64,000 bases of DNA from positions 33,513 to 97,512 of the forward strand of contig CAZCAC010000019.1 of assembly GCA_964496575.1 (NCBI GenBank). The letters run 5' to 3'. Below, one piece after another: positions 34,729-43,653 of the stretch (its first letter is position 1; each line of letters opens with the position of its first letter). The translations under genes and the position numbers were made by a program. Source of the DNA: CAZCAC01 sp964496575 (GTDB lineage: Bacteria; Planctomycetota; UBA1135; GCA-002686595). The notes beneath the pieces were generated by a model. That model was not told the DNA's origin. It made no database searches and saw nothing but the letters and a program-made list of their open reading frames with translations.

Positions 34729-35268
34729 TCAGAGCTCCCCGCGAACCACCAGATCCATCGCCAGCCAGAGCAGCACGTTGGCCAGACCCAGAAACAGGTA
34801 GAGCGTGGCCACGTGCGGCGAGATGCACGCCCGGAGGAAGCGCAGCAGGTTGCGCCACTCGCTGTCGCGCAGGCCGACCGGGTAGACGATCCCCGGCGGG
34901 AACTGGCGGCTGGCGAAGCTCCGCTCCAGCGCGACCTCGTCGTTCAGGAAGGCCGAGAGCTCGCGCGACTTCTCGATGTAGCGGTTCTGCGTCGCGCGGA
35001 AGAGCGCCTCGAGCATCCAGAAGCCCGGGAGGATGACGAAGGCGAGCAGCACGATCGACGCCTTCTCGGTGGTGAAGGACCAGCCGACCAGGCCGACCCA
35101 GACCGTCGCCGCGCTGGTCTTGATGCGGAAGGCGATGTCGTCGAAGCGGCCGATCTGGCGCTGCACCTCTTGAAAGCCCTTCTCGAGCATCCCGCACTGG
35201 AAGCGGAAGCGGTCCGACTCGGGATCGGCGGACGCGGCGGTGGGGATCTCGGCGGGGAACAGGCTCAT
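34729..35268 (-). CDS. Small predicted membrane protein, unknown function
   Basis: The 179-residue protein has a soluble N-terminal third with a possible coiled coil (FQCGMLEKGFQEVQRQIGRFDDI). Two close hydrophobic helices follow (about 52-95, including VWVGLVGWSF and IVLLAFVILPGFWML) and a last one (YLFLGLANVLLWLAMDLV). No family is recognised. It is transcribed divergently from the HzsA-related gene across about 125 bp. Confidence 0.6.
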   Translation of the reverse strand: MSLFPAEIPTAASADPESDRFRFQCGMLEKGFQEVQRQIGRFDDIAFRIKTSAATVWVGLVGWSFTTEKASIVLLAFVILPGFWMLEALFRATQNRYIEKSRELSAFLNDEVALERSFASRQFPPGIVYPVGLRDSEWRNLLRFLRACISPHVATLYLFLGLANVLLWLAMDLVVRGEL

Positions 35269-35394
35269 CGGATCGGGGAGAGAGGCTCGTCTTCCTCGAT
35301 CGGCACCGCGATCTGGGCGACTTGGGGCTTTCCGGAGGATCCGCCGCGGGCGATCCGGGATAGACTCGGAACTCCCCTCCGCCCCGGTTCCTCG

Positions 35395-37809
35395 ATGCTC
35401 CTGAAGCCCTTCCTCATCTCGGCCACGCTCGGCCTGTTCCCCTCTCTCGATCCGTCCGCCTTAGCCCAGGACCAGGACCAGCAGGCCGTCCCGCCGGAGG
35501 AGCTGCTCCGCGACTGGCAGCTGCAGGACGGCGAGCTCGGAGCCGCGTCGGTCGAGCGCGTCCTCGTCGAGCTCGGTGACGATGCCGCCCCTCACCGCGC
35601 CGAGCTGGAAGAGCTGAAGCGAGCCTCGACGCCGAATACCGATCCCCGCTGGCTGGACCTCTACACCCGCGCCTGCCACGACCGCCGACACGCGCACCTC
35701 GCCCCGCTGGTCGAGCGCTGGCCTCGCATCGTCTTCACCCGCCACTTCGACTTCGGCGGCTCGCACTACGCCTACACCGAGAACCTCAGCGACGCGCAGT
35801 ACGTCGAAGCGGAGCGCACCAACAAGAGCTACCGGATGGGCGCCGCGCTCTGTCTGCTGGAGCTCGACGCCGACGGTGCTGGGACCGTGCGCACGCTGCT
35901 CGAGGATCCCGGCGGCGTGATCCGCGACCCGGCGGTGTCGTGGGACGGCGAGCACATCCTCTTCGCCTGGCGCACCTCCCCCACCGACGACGACTACCAC
36001 CTCTACGAGATGGAGGCCGCTACGGGTGAGATCCGGCAGCTGACCTTCGGGCTCGGCGTCGCCGACTACGAGGGGGCCTACTTGCCGGGCGGTGACATCG
36101 TCTTCAACTCGACCCGCTGCATCCAGACCGTCGACTGCTGGTGGACCGAGGTCTCCAATCTCTACACCTGCAACGCCAACGGCCGCGAGCTGCGGCGGTT
36201 GACCTTCGATCAGGTCCACGACAACTATCCGCAGGTGCTCGACGACGGTCGGGTCACCTACACGCGCTGGGAGTACAACGACCGCGGCCAAGTCTTCCCC
36301 CAGGCGCTCTTCCAGATGAACCCCGACGGGACGGGGCAGGCGGAGTTCTACGGCAACAACTCCTGGTTCCCCACGACGATCCTGCACGCGCGCGGGATCC
36401 CCGGCACCGGGAAGGTGATCTGCGTGCTCTCCGGCCACCACAGCCACCAGCGCGGCAAGCTCGCGATAGTCGACCCGGCACGCGGGCGCCAGGAGGCGAG
36501 CGGGGTGCGCTTCGTCGCGCCCGAGCGCGAGGCGAAGGCGGAGCGCATCGACTCCTACGGGCAGGGCGGCGAGCAGTTTCAGTACCCCTATCCGCTGAGC
36601 GAGACGGAGTACCTGGTCACCTACGACCCCGACAGCGGCGGCAACCGCAACTACCGGCGACCGTACGGCATTTACTTCACCACGATCGACGGGCGGCGCG
36701 AGCTGCTCGCCTGGAACGCGGAGATCTCCTCGAACCAGCCGGTCCCACTCACCGCGCGTGAAGCGCCCCCGGCGTTCCCATCGCGGGTCGACCTCTCCTC
36801 CGATACAGCGACACTGTACGTGCAGGACGTCTACCACGGTCCGGGGCTGGTGGGGATCGAGCGGGGCACGGTTCGATCCGTACGAGTCGTCGCGCTGGAG
36901 TTCCGCGCCGCGGGAATCGGCCGCAACCGGTCGGAGGGCCCTGCGGGCGCCGCGCTCTCCAGCACGCCGGTCGCGACCGGCAACGGCGCCTGGGACGTCA
37001 AGCGCGTGCTCGGCACGACGCCTGTCCACGAGGACGGCTCGGCGATGTTCGAGGTGCCCGCGCGCACGCCGCTCTACCTGCAGCTGCTCGACGCCAAGGG
37101 GCACGCGGTGCAGTCGATGCGCTCGTGGACGACCCTGCAGCCCGGGGAGGTCGCTTCCTGCGTCGGCTGCCACGAGGATCCCAACGAGGCGGCGCGGCCG
37201 GGGTGGAACACGATCGCGATGGGCCGGGGGCCGCTCACGCTCGAGCGGCCGGCGGAGTACCCGCGTGGCTTCAGCTTCCCGCGCGAGATCCAGCCGATCC
37301 TCGATCACCGCTGCGTCGAGTGCCACCACCTCGGCGAGGATCGACCAACATCGGAGGTGGAGCTCGCCGCCTTCGGGCTGCGCGACGTGCCGGTGCACGA
37401 TGCCGTCTCGAAGCGGAACTGGAGCGAGGCCTACGTCGCGCTGACCGGCTCGCGGATGACGGGCAATGGTCTCGTCGCGGAACCCGGCGAGCGGACCAGC
37501 TGGCTCAGCGCCCAGTCGGAGCCGTCGATGCTGCCGCCGCGGCACGCGGGTGCCACGGTGAGCGAGCTGATCGCGCTGCTCGAGCAGGATCATCACGGCG
37601 TCACGCTGACCCCGGCGGAGCTGGCCCGGATCGCCTGCTGGATCGACCTCGCCGTGCCCTTCTGCGGCGACTACCTGGAGGGCGCCGCGTGGACCGAGGC
37701 CGAGCACGCCAAGTACGAGCACTTCCTCGCCAAGCGGCGACGGATGGAGGCGCTGGAGCGAGCCGGGATCGAAGAGCGGAGAGACGCCCGCCCAGCGGGT
37801 GAGTATTGA
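35395..37809 (+). CDS. HzsA-related (hydrazine synthase alpha-like) dihaem secreted protein
   Basis: From ATG 35395 the 804-residue protein begins with a signal peptide (LLKPFLISATLGLFPSLDPSALAQ). Residues about 115-520 form a beta-propeller-like region with PD40/TolB-type strands (AVSWDGEHILFAWR, ADYEGAYLPGGDIVFNSTR, NGRELRRLTFDQVHDNYPQVLDDGRVTYTRWE). The C-terminal part has two haem-binding motifs, CVGCHE (about 586) and CVECHH (about 642), plus a bulkier Trp-rich domain. This layout matches proteins annotated as HzsA-related, found widely in non-anammox Planctomycetota. No hzsB or hzsC is nearby, so hydrazine synthesis should not be assumed. A longer frame upstream overlaps the divergent gene and is not used. 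Confidence 0.82.
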   Translation: MLLKPFLISATLGLFPSLDPSALAQDQDQQAVPPEELLRDWQLQDGELGAASVERVLVELGDDAAPHRAELEELKRASTPNTDPRWLDLYTRACHDRRHAHLAPLVERWPRIVFTRHFDFGGSHYAYTENLSDAQYVEAERTNKSYRMGAALCLLELDADGAGTVRTLLEDPGGVIRDPAVSWDGEHILFAWRTSPTDDDYHLYEMEAATGEIRQLTFGLGVADYEGAYLPGGDIVFNSTRCIQTVDCWWTEVSNLYTCNANGRELRRLTFDQVHDNYPQVLDDGRVTYTRWEYNDRGQVFPQALFQMNPDGTGQAEFYGNNSWFPTTILHARGIPGTGKVICVLSGHHSHQRGKLAIVDPARGRQEASGVRFVAPEREAKAERIDSYGQGGEQFQYPYPLSETEYLVTYDPDSGGNRNYRRPYGIYFTTIDGRRELLAWNAEISSNQPVPLTAREAPPAFPSRVDLSSDTATLYVQDVYHGPGLVGIERGTVRSVRVVALEFRAAGIGRNRSEGPAGAALSSTPVATGNGAWDVKRVLGTTPVHEDGSAMFEVPARTPLYLQLLDAKGHAVQSMRSWTTLQPGEVASCVGCHEDPNEAARPGWNTIAMGRGPLTLERPAEYPRGFSFPREIQPILDHRCVECHHLGEDRPTSEVELAAFGLRDVPVHDAVSKRNWSEAYVALTGSRMTGNGLVAEPGERTSWLSAQSEPSMLPPRHAGATVSELIALLEQDHHGVTLTPAELARIACWIDLAVPFCGDYLEGAAWTEAEHAKYEHFLAKRRRMEALERAGIEERRDARPAGEY

Positions 37810-37937
37810 CCGCGAGCACGACGGCCGCTGGTGATGCCGGGCCCCCGGATCGAGAGTCCCCGGAGCTCCCTCAAGGCAGCTCGTGAGAGAATGCGGAGCG
37901 TGAATCGGTCAACGAAGGGTCGACCGGTCCATCCACA

Positions 37938-38415
37938 TCAGGGAATCCAGCGAACCTCGTAGCCGTTGGTGGTGTTGAAGTCGTTGACCCCCGGCCCGCA
38001 GGGTGGAGCGCTCGTGGTGCGATACCAGCACTGGTAGTACACCGTGTCGCCGGCGACGACGTTACCCTTCGCTCCGATCGGCACGGTGGTGGACGAGAGC
38101 CCCGCCGCATCGGCGAAGCGTACCTGGAGCCGCTGGATGCTGCCCCCGGCGCAACGCAGACCGTCGCCCCAGACCAGCCCCGGCGAGAGATCGGTGGTCG
38201 CCTGGAAGTAGAGGCCTCCCAGGAGCGGATCGAGGTGCGATGCGGACAGGACCACGCTGTCCTCGCTGACGCTCGCCGTCCCGAGTCCGGTGAGCTTCGC
38301 TCCCGAGGCGAACACCCCGTTGTCGCAGCCCGATCCCGGCACGCTGCCGTCGTTGTCGTTGCTGCACGGGCAGGGTGTACCGCTCCCGGGATCGCCGAAG
38401 CAGAAGCCGGCACCC
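37938..38415 (-). other. Shared C-terminal module, copy 2
   Basis: This segment encodes FCFGD, GTPCPC, NDNDGSVPGSGC, LYFQATTDLSPG, WGDGLRCAGG, YYQCWYRTT, PPCGPG and NGYEVRWIP, then the stop. It is nearly the same arrangement as copies 3 to 5. Confidence 0.9.
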
Positions 38416-39644
38416 GGCGGTTCGACGAAGGCGAAGACGTAGGCGGCTCCCGCGCTGTGGCCGAGGTCGTCATCGAGGCACGCCCCGATCAGCGCGGAGT
38501 CGCCGGAGAGGGAGACGGCGGCCCCGAAGGCGTCATCCAGTTCGCCGTCACTCGCCTCCAGCTTGACCTGCTGGCGCCACACGCTCCCATCCTTCTCGAA
38601 TACGTAGGCCGAACCCGCGGTCGAGCCCATCCAGCCGCCGGGCGCTCCGATCAGCGCCCGGTCGCCATCGCTGGAGAGGTAGCGACCGAAGTACTCCCCG
38701 ACGGTCGCGTCGCTTGCGGTGAGTCGGGTCGTCTCGCTCCAGCTCGTACCCGATCGCTCGAACACGCACGCCGCGCCGGAGTTGCTCCCGACCCCGTCGT
38801 AGAAGGGCACTCCGAGCACGGCCGTATCGCCCGAGAGCGACACAGCGTAGCCGAACTCGGGACCGTACTCCGGATCACCGGCGAGGAGTTTGGCCTGCTG
38901 GCTCCAGCTCGCCCCCGAGCGGACGAAGACGTAGGCCGAGCCCGCATCCGAGGGCAAGTCGCCGTCGTTCGGCGACCCGACCAGAGCGGTGTCACCGCTC
39001 ACCGAGACCGAGGAGCCGAAGTAGTCGTTGGAGGCTGCGTCCCCGGCCACGAGCTTCGCCTGCTCGCTCCAGGTCGACCCCGATCGCAGGAGCACGTACG
39101 CTGACCCGGCATTCGAGCCTCCTGCATGGTCGTCGTACTTGGCACCGATCAACGCCGTGTCGCCGTCGAGGGAAACGGACCCCCCGAAGAGATCGACCGC
39201 TCCAGGGTCGCTCGCGAGGAGCTTGGCCTGCCGGATCCAGGTCGCACCCGAACGGACGAAGACGTACGCCGAGCCCGCCTGCGATCCTGCCTCGTCGTCG
39301 TTTCTTCGACCGATAAGGGCCGTATCCCCGCAGAGGGCGGCGGAGTAGTAGCCGAACCCATCGCCGGTTCCCCCATCGGCCGGAACGAGCTTGGCCTGCT
39401 CGCTCCAGGTCGCCCCCGTTCGCACGAACACGTAGGCCGAGCCGAGGGCACCGTCATCCGGCGCGGTGATGATCGCCGTATCGCCGTCGAGGGCGCTGGC
39501 GACGCCGAAGTAGTCGTAGGCGTCGCCGTCGCTCGCGTGGAGCTTGGCCTCCTCGATCCAGGAAGCGGGATCGCGCCCGCCTTCGAAGGCGAGAACCGGC
39601 ACCGAGGTGAGCAGGACGAGAGCCGCGCAGAGGGGGAGCTTCAT
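37938..39644 (-). CDS. Secreted FG-GAP beta-propeller protein with shared C-terminal module (paralogue 1)
   Basis: From ATG 39642-39644 the 568-residue protein has a signal peptide (LPLCAALVLLTSVPVLAF). Seven or so repeats of about 50-55 residues follow, with the FG-GAP-like pattern DYFGxxVSLxGDTALIG...GSAYVFVRSGxTWxxQAKLxAxD. This predicts a beta-propeller. Residues about 410-568 are the Cys-rich C-terminal module. The function is unknown; such proteins are thought to be cell-surface or extracellular, possibly adhesive. It lies 52 bp downstream of the stop of a close paralogue on the same strand, a probable tandem duplication. Confidence 0.88.
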   Translation of the reverse strand: MKLPLCAALVLLTSVPVLAFEGGRDPASWIEEAKLHASDGDAYDYFGVASALDGDTAIITAPDDGALGSAYVFVRTGATWSEQAKLVPADGGTGDGFGYYSAALCGDTALIGRRNDDEAGSQAGSAYVFVRSGATWIRQAKLLASDPGAVDLFGGSVSLDGDTALIGAKYDDHAGGSNAGSAYVLLRSGSTWSEQAKLVAGDAASNDYFGSSVSVSGDTALVGSPNDGDLPSDAGSAYVFVRSGASWSQQAKLLAGDPEYGPEFGYAVSLSGDTAVLGVPFYDGVGSNSGAACVFERSGTSWSETTRLTASDATVGEYFGRYLSSDGDRALIGAPGGWMGSTAGSAYVFEKDGSVWRQQVKLEASDGELDDAFGAAVSLSGDSALIGACLDDDLGHSAGAAYVFAFVEPPGAGFCFGDPGSGTPCPCSNDNDGSVPGSGCDNGVFASGAKLTGLGTASVSEDSVVLSASHLDPLLGGLYFQATTDLSPGLVWGDGLRCAGGSIQRLQVRFADAAGLSSTTVPIGAKGNVVAGDTVYYQCWYRTTSAPPCGPGVNDFNTTNGYEVRWIP

Positions 39645-39696
39645 CGTTGATTCCCTCGAATGGCGGAAACCGAGACCCCGGCCGGCGGACCGCCGA

Positions 39697-40175
39697 TCAC
39701 GGATGCCAGGTGATGATGATTCCATTGGTGGTGTTGAACTCGCCGACCGCGACGCCGCAGGGCGGGAAGAAGTTGGTCCGGTACCAGAGCTGGTAGTAGA
39801 GGGTGTCGCCCGGAACGATCCCTCCCTTGGCGCCGATGCTGGCGGTCGTGTACGAGTTTCCTTCGACATCCGCCATCCGCACCTGCAGCCGCAGCTCACC
39901 GCCGCCGGCGCAGCGCAGGCCGTTCCCCCAGGTCACGCCCGGGGAGAGGTCGTTCTGCGCCTGGAAGTAGAGGCCGGTGTTGTTCGGCTCCTGGTGCGTC
40001 GTGGAGAGGACCAGGGAGTCGTTCCCCACGCTGGCGATACCGCTCGCCGTGAGCTGCGCGCCTGAGGGGTAGACGCCGTTGTCGCACCCCGATCCCGGCA
40101 CGCTGCCGTCGTTGTCGTTGTCACAGGGACAGGGCGTGCCGCTCGAGGGATCGCCGAAGCAGTAGCCGATCCCCG
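39697..40175 (-). other. Shared C-terminal module, copy 3
   Basis: This segment encodes YCFGD, GTPCPC, NDNDGSVPGSGC, LYFQAQNDLSPG, WGNGLRCAGG, GDTLYYQLWYR, PPCGVA and IIITWHP before the stop. It has lost one core Cys, with QLWYR in place of QCWYR. Confidence 0.9.
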
Positions 40176-41424
40176 GAGGCTCCAGCAGGGAGAACACGTA
40201 GGCGGAGCCCGAGGTGTGGCCGTGGTCGTCGTCGCCGTACGCTCCGATCAGCACCGAGTCGCCGGAGAGGGAGACGGAGCACCCCAGGTAGTCGTAGGGA
40301 ACGGTGTCCGCCGCCACCAGCTCGGCCTCCTCGCTCCACGCGGTCCCCACCCGACCGAACACGTAGACGGAGCCCGCGCCCGATAACGACGGCCAGCCGG
40401 CCGCCGCGCCGATCATGGCCCGGTCGCCCTCGAGAGAAACGGAGCGGCCGAAGTGGTCCGCCTCGAAGAGCCCCTCGGCGACGAGCCTGGCTCGCTGCCG
40501 CCAAACGGTGCCGAGGCGCTCGAACACGTACGCCGCCCCCGTACCGCTGAACGCGCCGTCGTGTTCGTCCGCTCCGACGAGAGCCGTGCCGCCGTCGAGG
40601 GAGACTGAACAGCCGAACCCGTCTCCGGAGTCACCATCGCTGGCGAGGAGCTTGGCTTCCGGATTCCAGCTCGTACCCGTCCGGACGAACGCGTAGACCG
40701 CACCCTCGTTCCCGTACGGCCCGTCACTGCCGATCGCGCCGACCAGGGCGACGTCCCCGCGGATCGCGACCGATCCACCGAAGTAATCGTAGGCTGCCGC
40801 GTCCCACGCGGCGAGCTTCGCCTCCTCGGTCCAGGTCGAACCCGATCGCACGAACACGAACGCCGAGCCGGCGTAGCTGCCCAGGTCCTGCGAGATCGTG
40901 CCGACGAGGAGTGTATCGCCGTCGAGCGCCACAGACTCCCCGAACCAGTCGTACTCGTTCGCGTCGCTCGCGAAGAGCTTGGCCTGCTGACTCCAGGTCG
41001 TCCCCGACCGGGTGTAGACGTGTACCGCGCCCGCCGAATTCGCCACTTCGTCGTCGTTCCTCCTACCGACCACCACGGTGTCCCCGTCGATGGCGACGGC
41101 GCAGCCGAAGTCCTGGCCGTATCCCCCGTCGGTCGGCACGAGCTTCTGCTGCAGGGTCCAGGTGAAACCCGTTCGCGCGAATACGTGGGCCGAGCCCAGG
41201 CCGTCGCCGATCGCTGCAACGATCGCTGTATCGCCGTCGAAGGCGACGGCGGAGCCGAAGAAGTCGTCGGGCATCCCGTCGCTCGCCAGGAGCTTGGCCT
41301 CCTCCGTCCATATCGGCGGAGCGGTCCGATCGCCTTCGCCGCCGAAAGCGAGGGCCGGGGTAGAGGTGACGAGAAGCAGGACGGCCGAGCAGAGGATTCG
41401 CCTCGATGTCCTCTCGAAGTTCAT
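39697..41424 (-). CDS. Secreted FG-GAP beta-propeller protein with shared C-terminal module (paralogue 2)
   Basis: From ATG 41422-41424 the 575-residue protein has a signal peptide (RILCSAVLLLVTSTPALAF) and repeats of the pattern DxFGxSVALDGDTxLVG...SAxVFVRSGxTWxxEAKLxAxD, which again predict a propeller. It ends in the Cys-rich module (about 417-575). It is closely related to the gene at 37938-39644 and more distantly to the one at 46170-48080. Start choice avoids an upstream Arg/Ser-rich extension. Role is unknown, presumed extracellular. Confidence 0.88.
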   Translation of the reverse strand: MNFERTSRRILCSAVLLLVTSTPALAFGGEGDRTAPPIWTEEAKLLASDGMPDDFFGSAVAFDGDTAIVAAIGDGLGSAHVFARTGFTWTLQQKLVPTDGGYGQDFGCAVAIDGDTVVVGRRNDDEVANSAGAVHVYTRSGTTWSQQAKLFASDANEYDWFGESVALDGDTLLVGTISQDLGSYAGSAFVFVRSGSTWTEEAKLAAWDAAAYDYFGGSVAIRGDVALVGAIGSDGPYGNEGAVYAFVRTGTSWNPEAKLLASDGDSGDGFGCSVSLDGGTALVGADEHDGAFSGTGAAYVFERLGTVWRQRARLVAEGLFEADHFGRSVSLEGDRAMIGAAAGWPSLSGAGSVYVFGRVGTAWSEEAELVAADTVPYDYLGCSVSLSGDSVLIGAYGDDDHGHTSGSAYVFSLLEPPGIGYCFGDPSSGTPCPCDNDNDGSVPGSGCDNGVYPSGAQLTASGIASVGNDSLVLSTTHQEPNNTGLYFQAQNDLSPGVTWGNGLRCAGGGELRLQVRMADVEGNSYTTASIGAKGGIVPGDTLYYQLWYRTNFFPPCGVAVGEFNTTNGIIITWHP

Positions 41425-41713
41425 CGGAGTCGGCGTGCTGCGCCGCCAACCGCGGCGGTCGGATGATGACGGTTCCATCGTTGGTATCGAGCTGGCGAGC
41501 CTGGAGCCACGAGGGAGTCAAAAGCGCTCTGATATCGGTGAGGATATGGGATTCCGGCGTTTTTCGCCAGTCGCCGAGAACCTCGATTCCGCAGAGCACC
41601 AGAGCTTCCGTCGAGCCGTCCGGGTCCTGACGACCACCCTCATGACCTCGTGATCGCCGGGGAGGCTCTCCGAGCGCAGAGCGGAGCAGCCGGACGGCGG
41701 CCGGGTGTCGAAA
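41425..41713 (-). other. Intergenic region upstream of FG-GAP paralogue 2
   Basis: I see no convincing gene or strong terminator here. It should hold the promoter of the downstream FG-GAP gene and the 3' end of the cysteine synthase/Nif3-like transcript. Confidence 0.4.
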
Positions 41714-42643
41714 TCACCTCCGACCCGAGACGGTTCGATACATGCAGGACTGGGAGATGCGGCGGACCGGGACCTGCGGGAAGCGTTCCGCCAGGTGCTC
41801 GGCCAGGCGGGCGACCCCGATCTCCTCGGTACAGGCGTGGTTGACGATGACCACCGGCTGCTGCATGTCGATGGCCAGCCCACCGTCGCGCCAGTAGCTG
41901 AATCCGTCGTCGGAGCAGATGACGAGATCGGCCTGCAGCTCGCGAACCATCTGCCGGAAGGGGGTGATCGCTCCGGTACCGACCGCCACCGTACTGACGA
42001 TGCTGTCGGCTGGGCCCAGCAGCTGCACGCGATCCTGCCCCAGGTCGGCCACCTTCGCGGCCACGCGATTGGCCAGCTCTTCGGCCTTCACCGGCTCGAT
42101 CTCGTAGACGCCACAGAATGGCCGACCCTCGCCGCGATCCCAGGCGATCCGACGGTCCAGCTCTTCCTCGAATCCCAGGAAGCTCGCCCAGGCGTCGCGA
42201 ATCCCGATCTCGGGTACGCGGTCCCACACGTCGTGACAACGGACGATGGCCATGCCGGTCTCCCGAATGTACTCCCGCTTGCGTCGGGCTGTCTCGAACT
42301 CGAACACGGATGCGTCGTCGTCTCGGTGCTCGTAGTACGTGGGCTCGTGCGTGACGAAGAGGTTGCAGCCGAGGTCGTGCGCCTCGCGCAGCGACTGGAA
42401 GTAGCTCATCCAGCCGACGGCGATTCCCTCGACCACCAGCTCGGGACTGCCGGCCTTGAAGGTGTCGACGGTCCGCTTGGCGTCCAGCCATTCGACGCCG
42501 AGGCCGCGCAGGTAGGCGTGGACCTCACCAGCCTTCAGGTTCCCGCGTGTCTCGCCGCGTGCGGAGCGGGCACCGCTGGCGGCCAGCGCGCTCAATCCGG
42601 AGACGCCGATGAGGCTCTGTTTCACGAATTCTCGGCGATTCAT
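41714..42643 (-). CDS. Tat-exported Nif3-like dinuclear metal protein
   Basis: ATG 42641-42643 follows a GGAGGAG ribosome site by about 8 bases and opens directly with a twin-arginine signal (MNRREFVKQSLIGVSGL). The mature part has Nif3/YbgI features: a metal-binding VTHEPTYYEHRD (about 90), a Cys-free VGTGAITPFRQM region, and a second metal-site His in VNHACTEEIG near the C-terminus. Nif3 proteins are normally cytoplasmic and of unclear function (proposed GTP cyclohydrolase-like fold, hexameric). An exported version suggests a different, extracytoplasmic job. It is 17 bp downstream of the cysteine synthase gene and probably co-transcribed. Confidence 0.8.
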   Translation of the reverse strand: MNRREFVKQSLIGVSGLSALAASGARSARGETRGNLKAGEVHAYLRGLGVEWLDAKRTVDTFKAGSPELVVEGIAVGWMSYFQSLREAHDLGCNLFVTHEPTYYEHRDDDASVFEFETARRKREYIRETGMAIVRCHDVWDRVPEIGIRDAWASFLGFEEELDRRIAWDRGEGRPFCGVYEIEPVKAEELANRVAAKVADLGQDRVQLLGPADSIVSTVAVGTGAITPFRQMVRELQADLVICSDDGFSYWRDGGLAIDMQQPVVIVNHACTEEIGVARLAEHLAERFPQVPVRRISQSCMYRTVSGRR

Positions 42644-42660
42644 CTCGTCATTCTCCTCCA

Positions 42661-43584
42661 TCAGTGAGTCGTCGTGAACAGCCCTTCCACGCTGAGGTAG
42701 CGCTGCCCCGTGTCGCAGAAGATGCACACGATCAGCTTACCCTCGTTCTCCGGGCGTCGCGCCAGCTCGATCGCCGCGAACGCGCTAGCCCCCGAGGTGA
42801 TGCCGACCAGCAGCCCCTCGGTGCGCGCGATGCCTCGCACCGTCTCGAACGCCTGGGCTTCGCTCACCAGGAAGAACTCGTCGATCTGTTCGCGCTCCAG
42901 TGTCTCCGGCACGAAGCCGGGCGCCGCGCCCATCATGCGATGCGGCTGGAAGCGGCCCTCGGAGATGAACGGCGCCTCGGTCGGCTCGACGGCGACGATG
43001 CGCACCTCGGGCTTCTGCTCCTCGAGGAAGCGCCCCGCGCCGCACAGCGTCCCGCCGGTGCCCAGCGCTCCGACCAGGACATCGATGCGACCGTCGGTAT
43101 CGCGCCACAGCTCGGGACCGGTGTGCGAATAGTGCGCGCGCGGATTGGAGGGGTTCTGGTGCTGGCCGACGTAGAAGTAGTCGGGATGCTCCTCGAGCAT
43201 CTCCATCAGCTTCGCCCGTGCCCCCTTGGTACCCAGCGCCGCCGGCGTCAACACCAGCTCCGCACCGAGCGCGCGCATCACCTGCCGTCGCTCGACGCTC
43301 TGGATCTCCGACATCACCAGGATCGCCCGGTAGCCGCGCACCGCCGCGATCGAGGCGATCGCCATGCCGGTGTTGCCGCTGGTCGCCTCGATCAGCGTGT
43401 CGCCCGGCTCGATCCGCCCCTCGGCTTCCGCGTCCTCGAGGATCTGCAGCACCGGGCGATCCTTGATCGAGTAGGGGTTGAACAGCTCGCACTTGGCGTA
43501 CACCTCGTGGTCCGGGCAGAGGCGCGCGAGGCGCAGGAGCGGGGTGTTGCCCACCAGGTCGGTCAGGTTCTGGGCGGTCCTCAT
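42661..43584 (-). CDS. Cysteine synthase (O-acetylserine sulfhydrylase-like)
   Basis: The 307-residue fold-type II PLP enzyme starts at ATG 43582-43584. The PLP lysine lies in NPYSIKDRPV (about residue 42), the substrate-binding ATSGNTGMA loop follows (about 71), and the PLP-phosphate loop GTGGTLCG is at about 178. It would make cysteine from O-acetylserine and sulfide, or it may be a cystathionine beta-synthase-like relative. The C-terminus (YLSVEGLF) is typical of the family. It is divergent from the GH127 gene across 69 bp. Confidence 0.9.
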   Translation of the reverse strand: MRTAQNLTDLVGNTPLLRLARLCPDHEVYAKCELFNPYSIKDRPVLQILEDAEAEGRIEPGDTLIEATSGNTGMAIASIAAVRGYRAILVMSEIQSVERRQVMRALGAELVLTPAALGTKGARAKLMEMLEEHPDYFYVGQHQNPSNPRAHYSHTGPELWRDTDGRIDVLVGALGTGGTLCGAGRFLEEQKPEVRIVAVEPTEAPFISEGRFQPHRMMGAAPGFVPETLEREQIDEFFLVSEAQAFETVRGIARTEGLLVGITSGASAFAAIELARRPENEGKLIVCIFCDTGQRYLSVEGLFTTTH

Positions 43585-43653
43585 GCCGCGCAGTATGGCG
43601 AATGAGGGGCTCGCGGCTACAGTGGGCGGCCCCAGCAATCCACGGAGGATCCC

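Noticed and set aside
35461..37722. Long antisense reading frame (753 codons) opposite the HzsA-related gene
   Set aside because: It is a high-GC shadow: the plus-strand frame has a signal peptide, propeller strands and two haem motifs, while the antisense product is Arg/Asp/Val-rich with no domain.
35395..37809. True hydrazine synthase, implying anammox
   Set aside because: Only the alpha-like subunit is present, and the family is common in non-anammox Planctomycetota.
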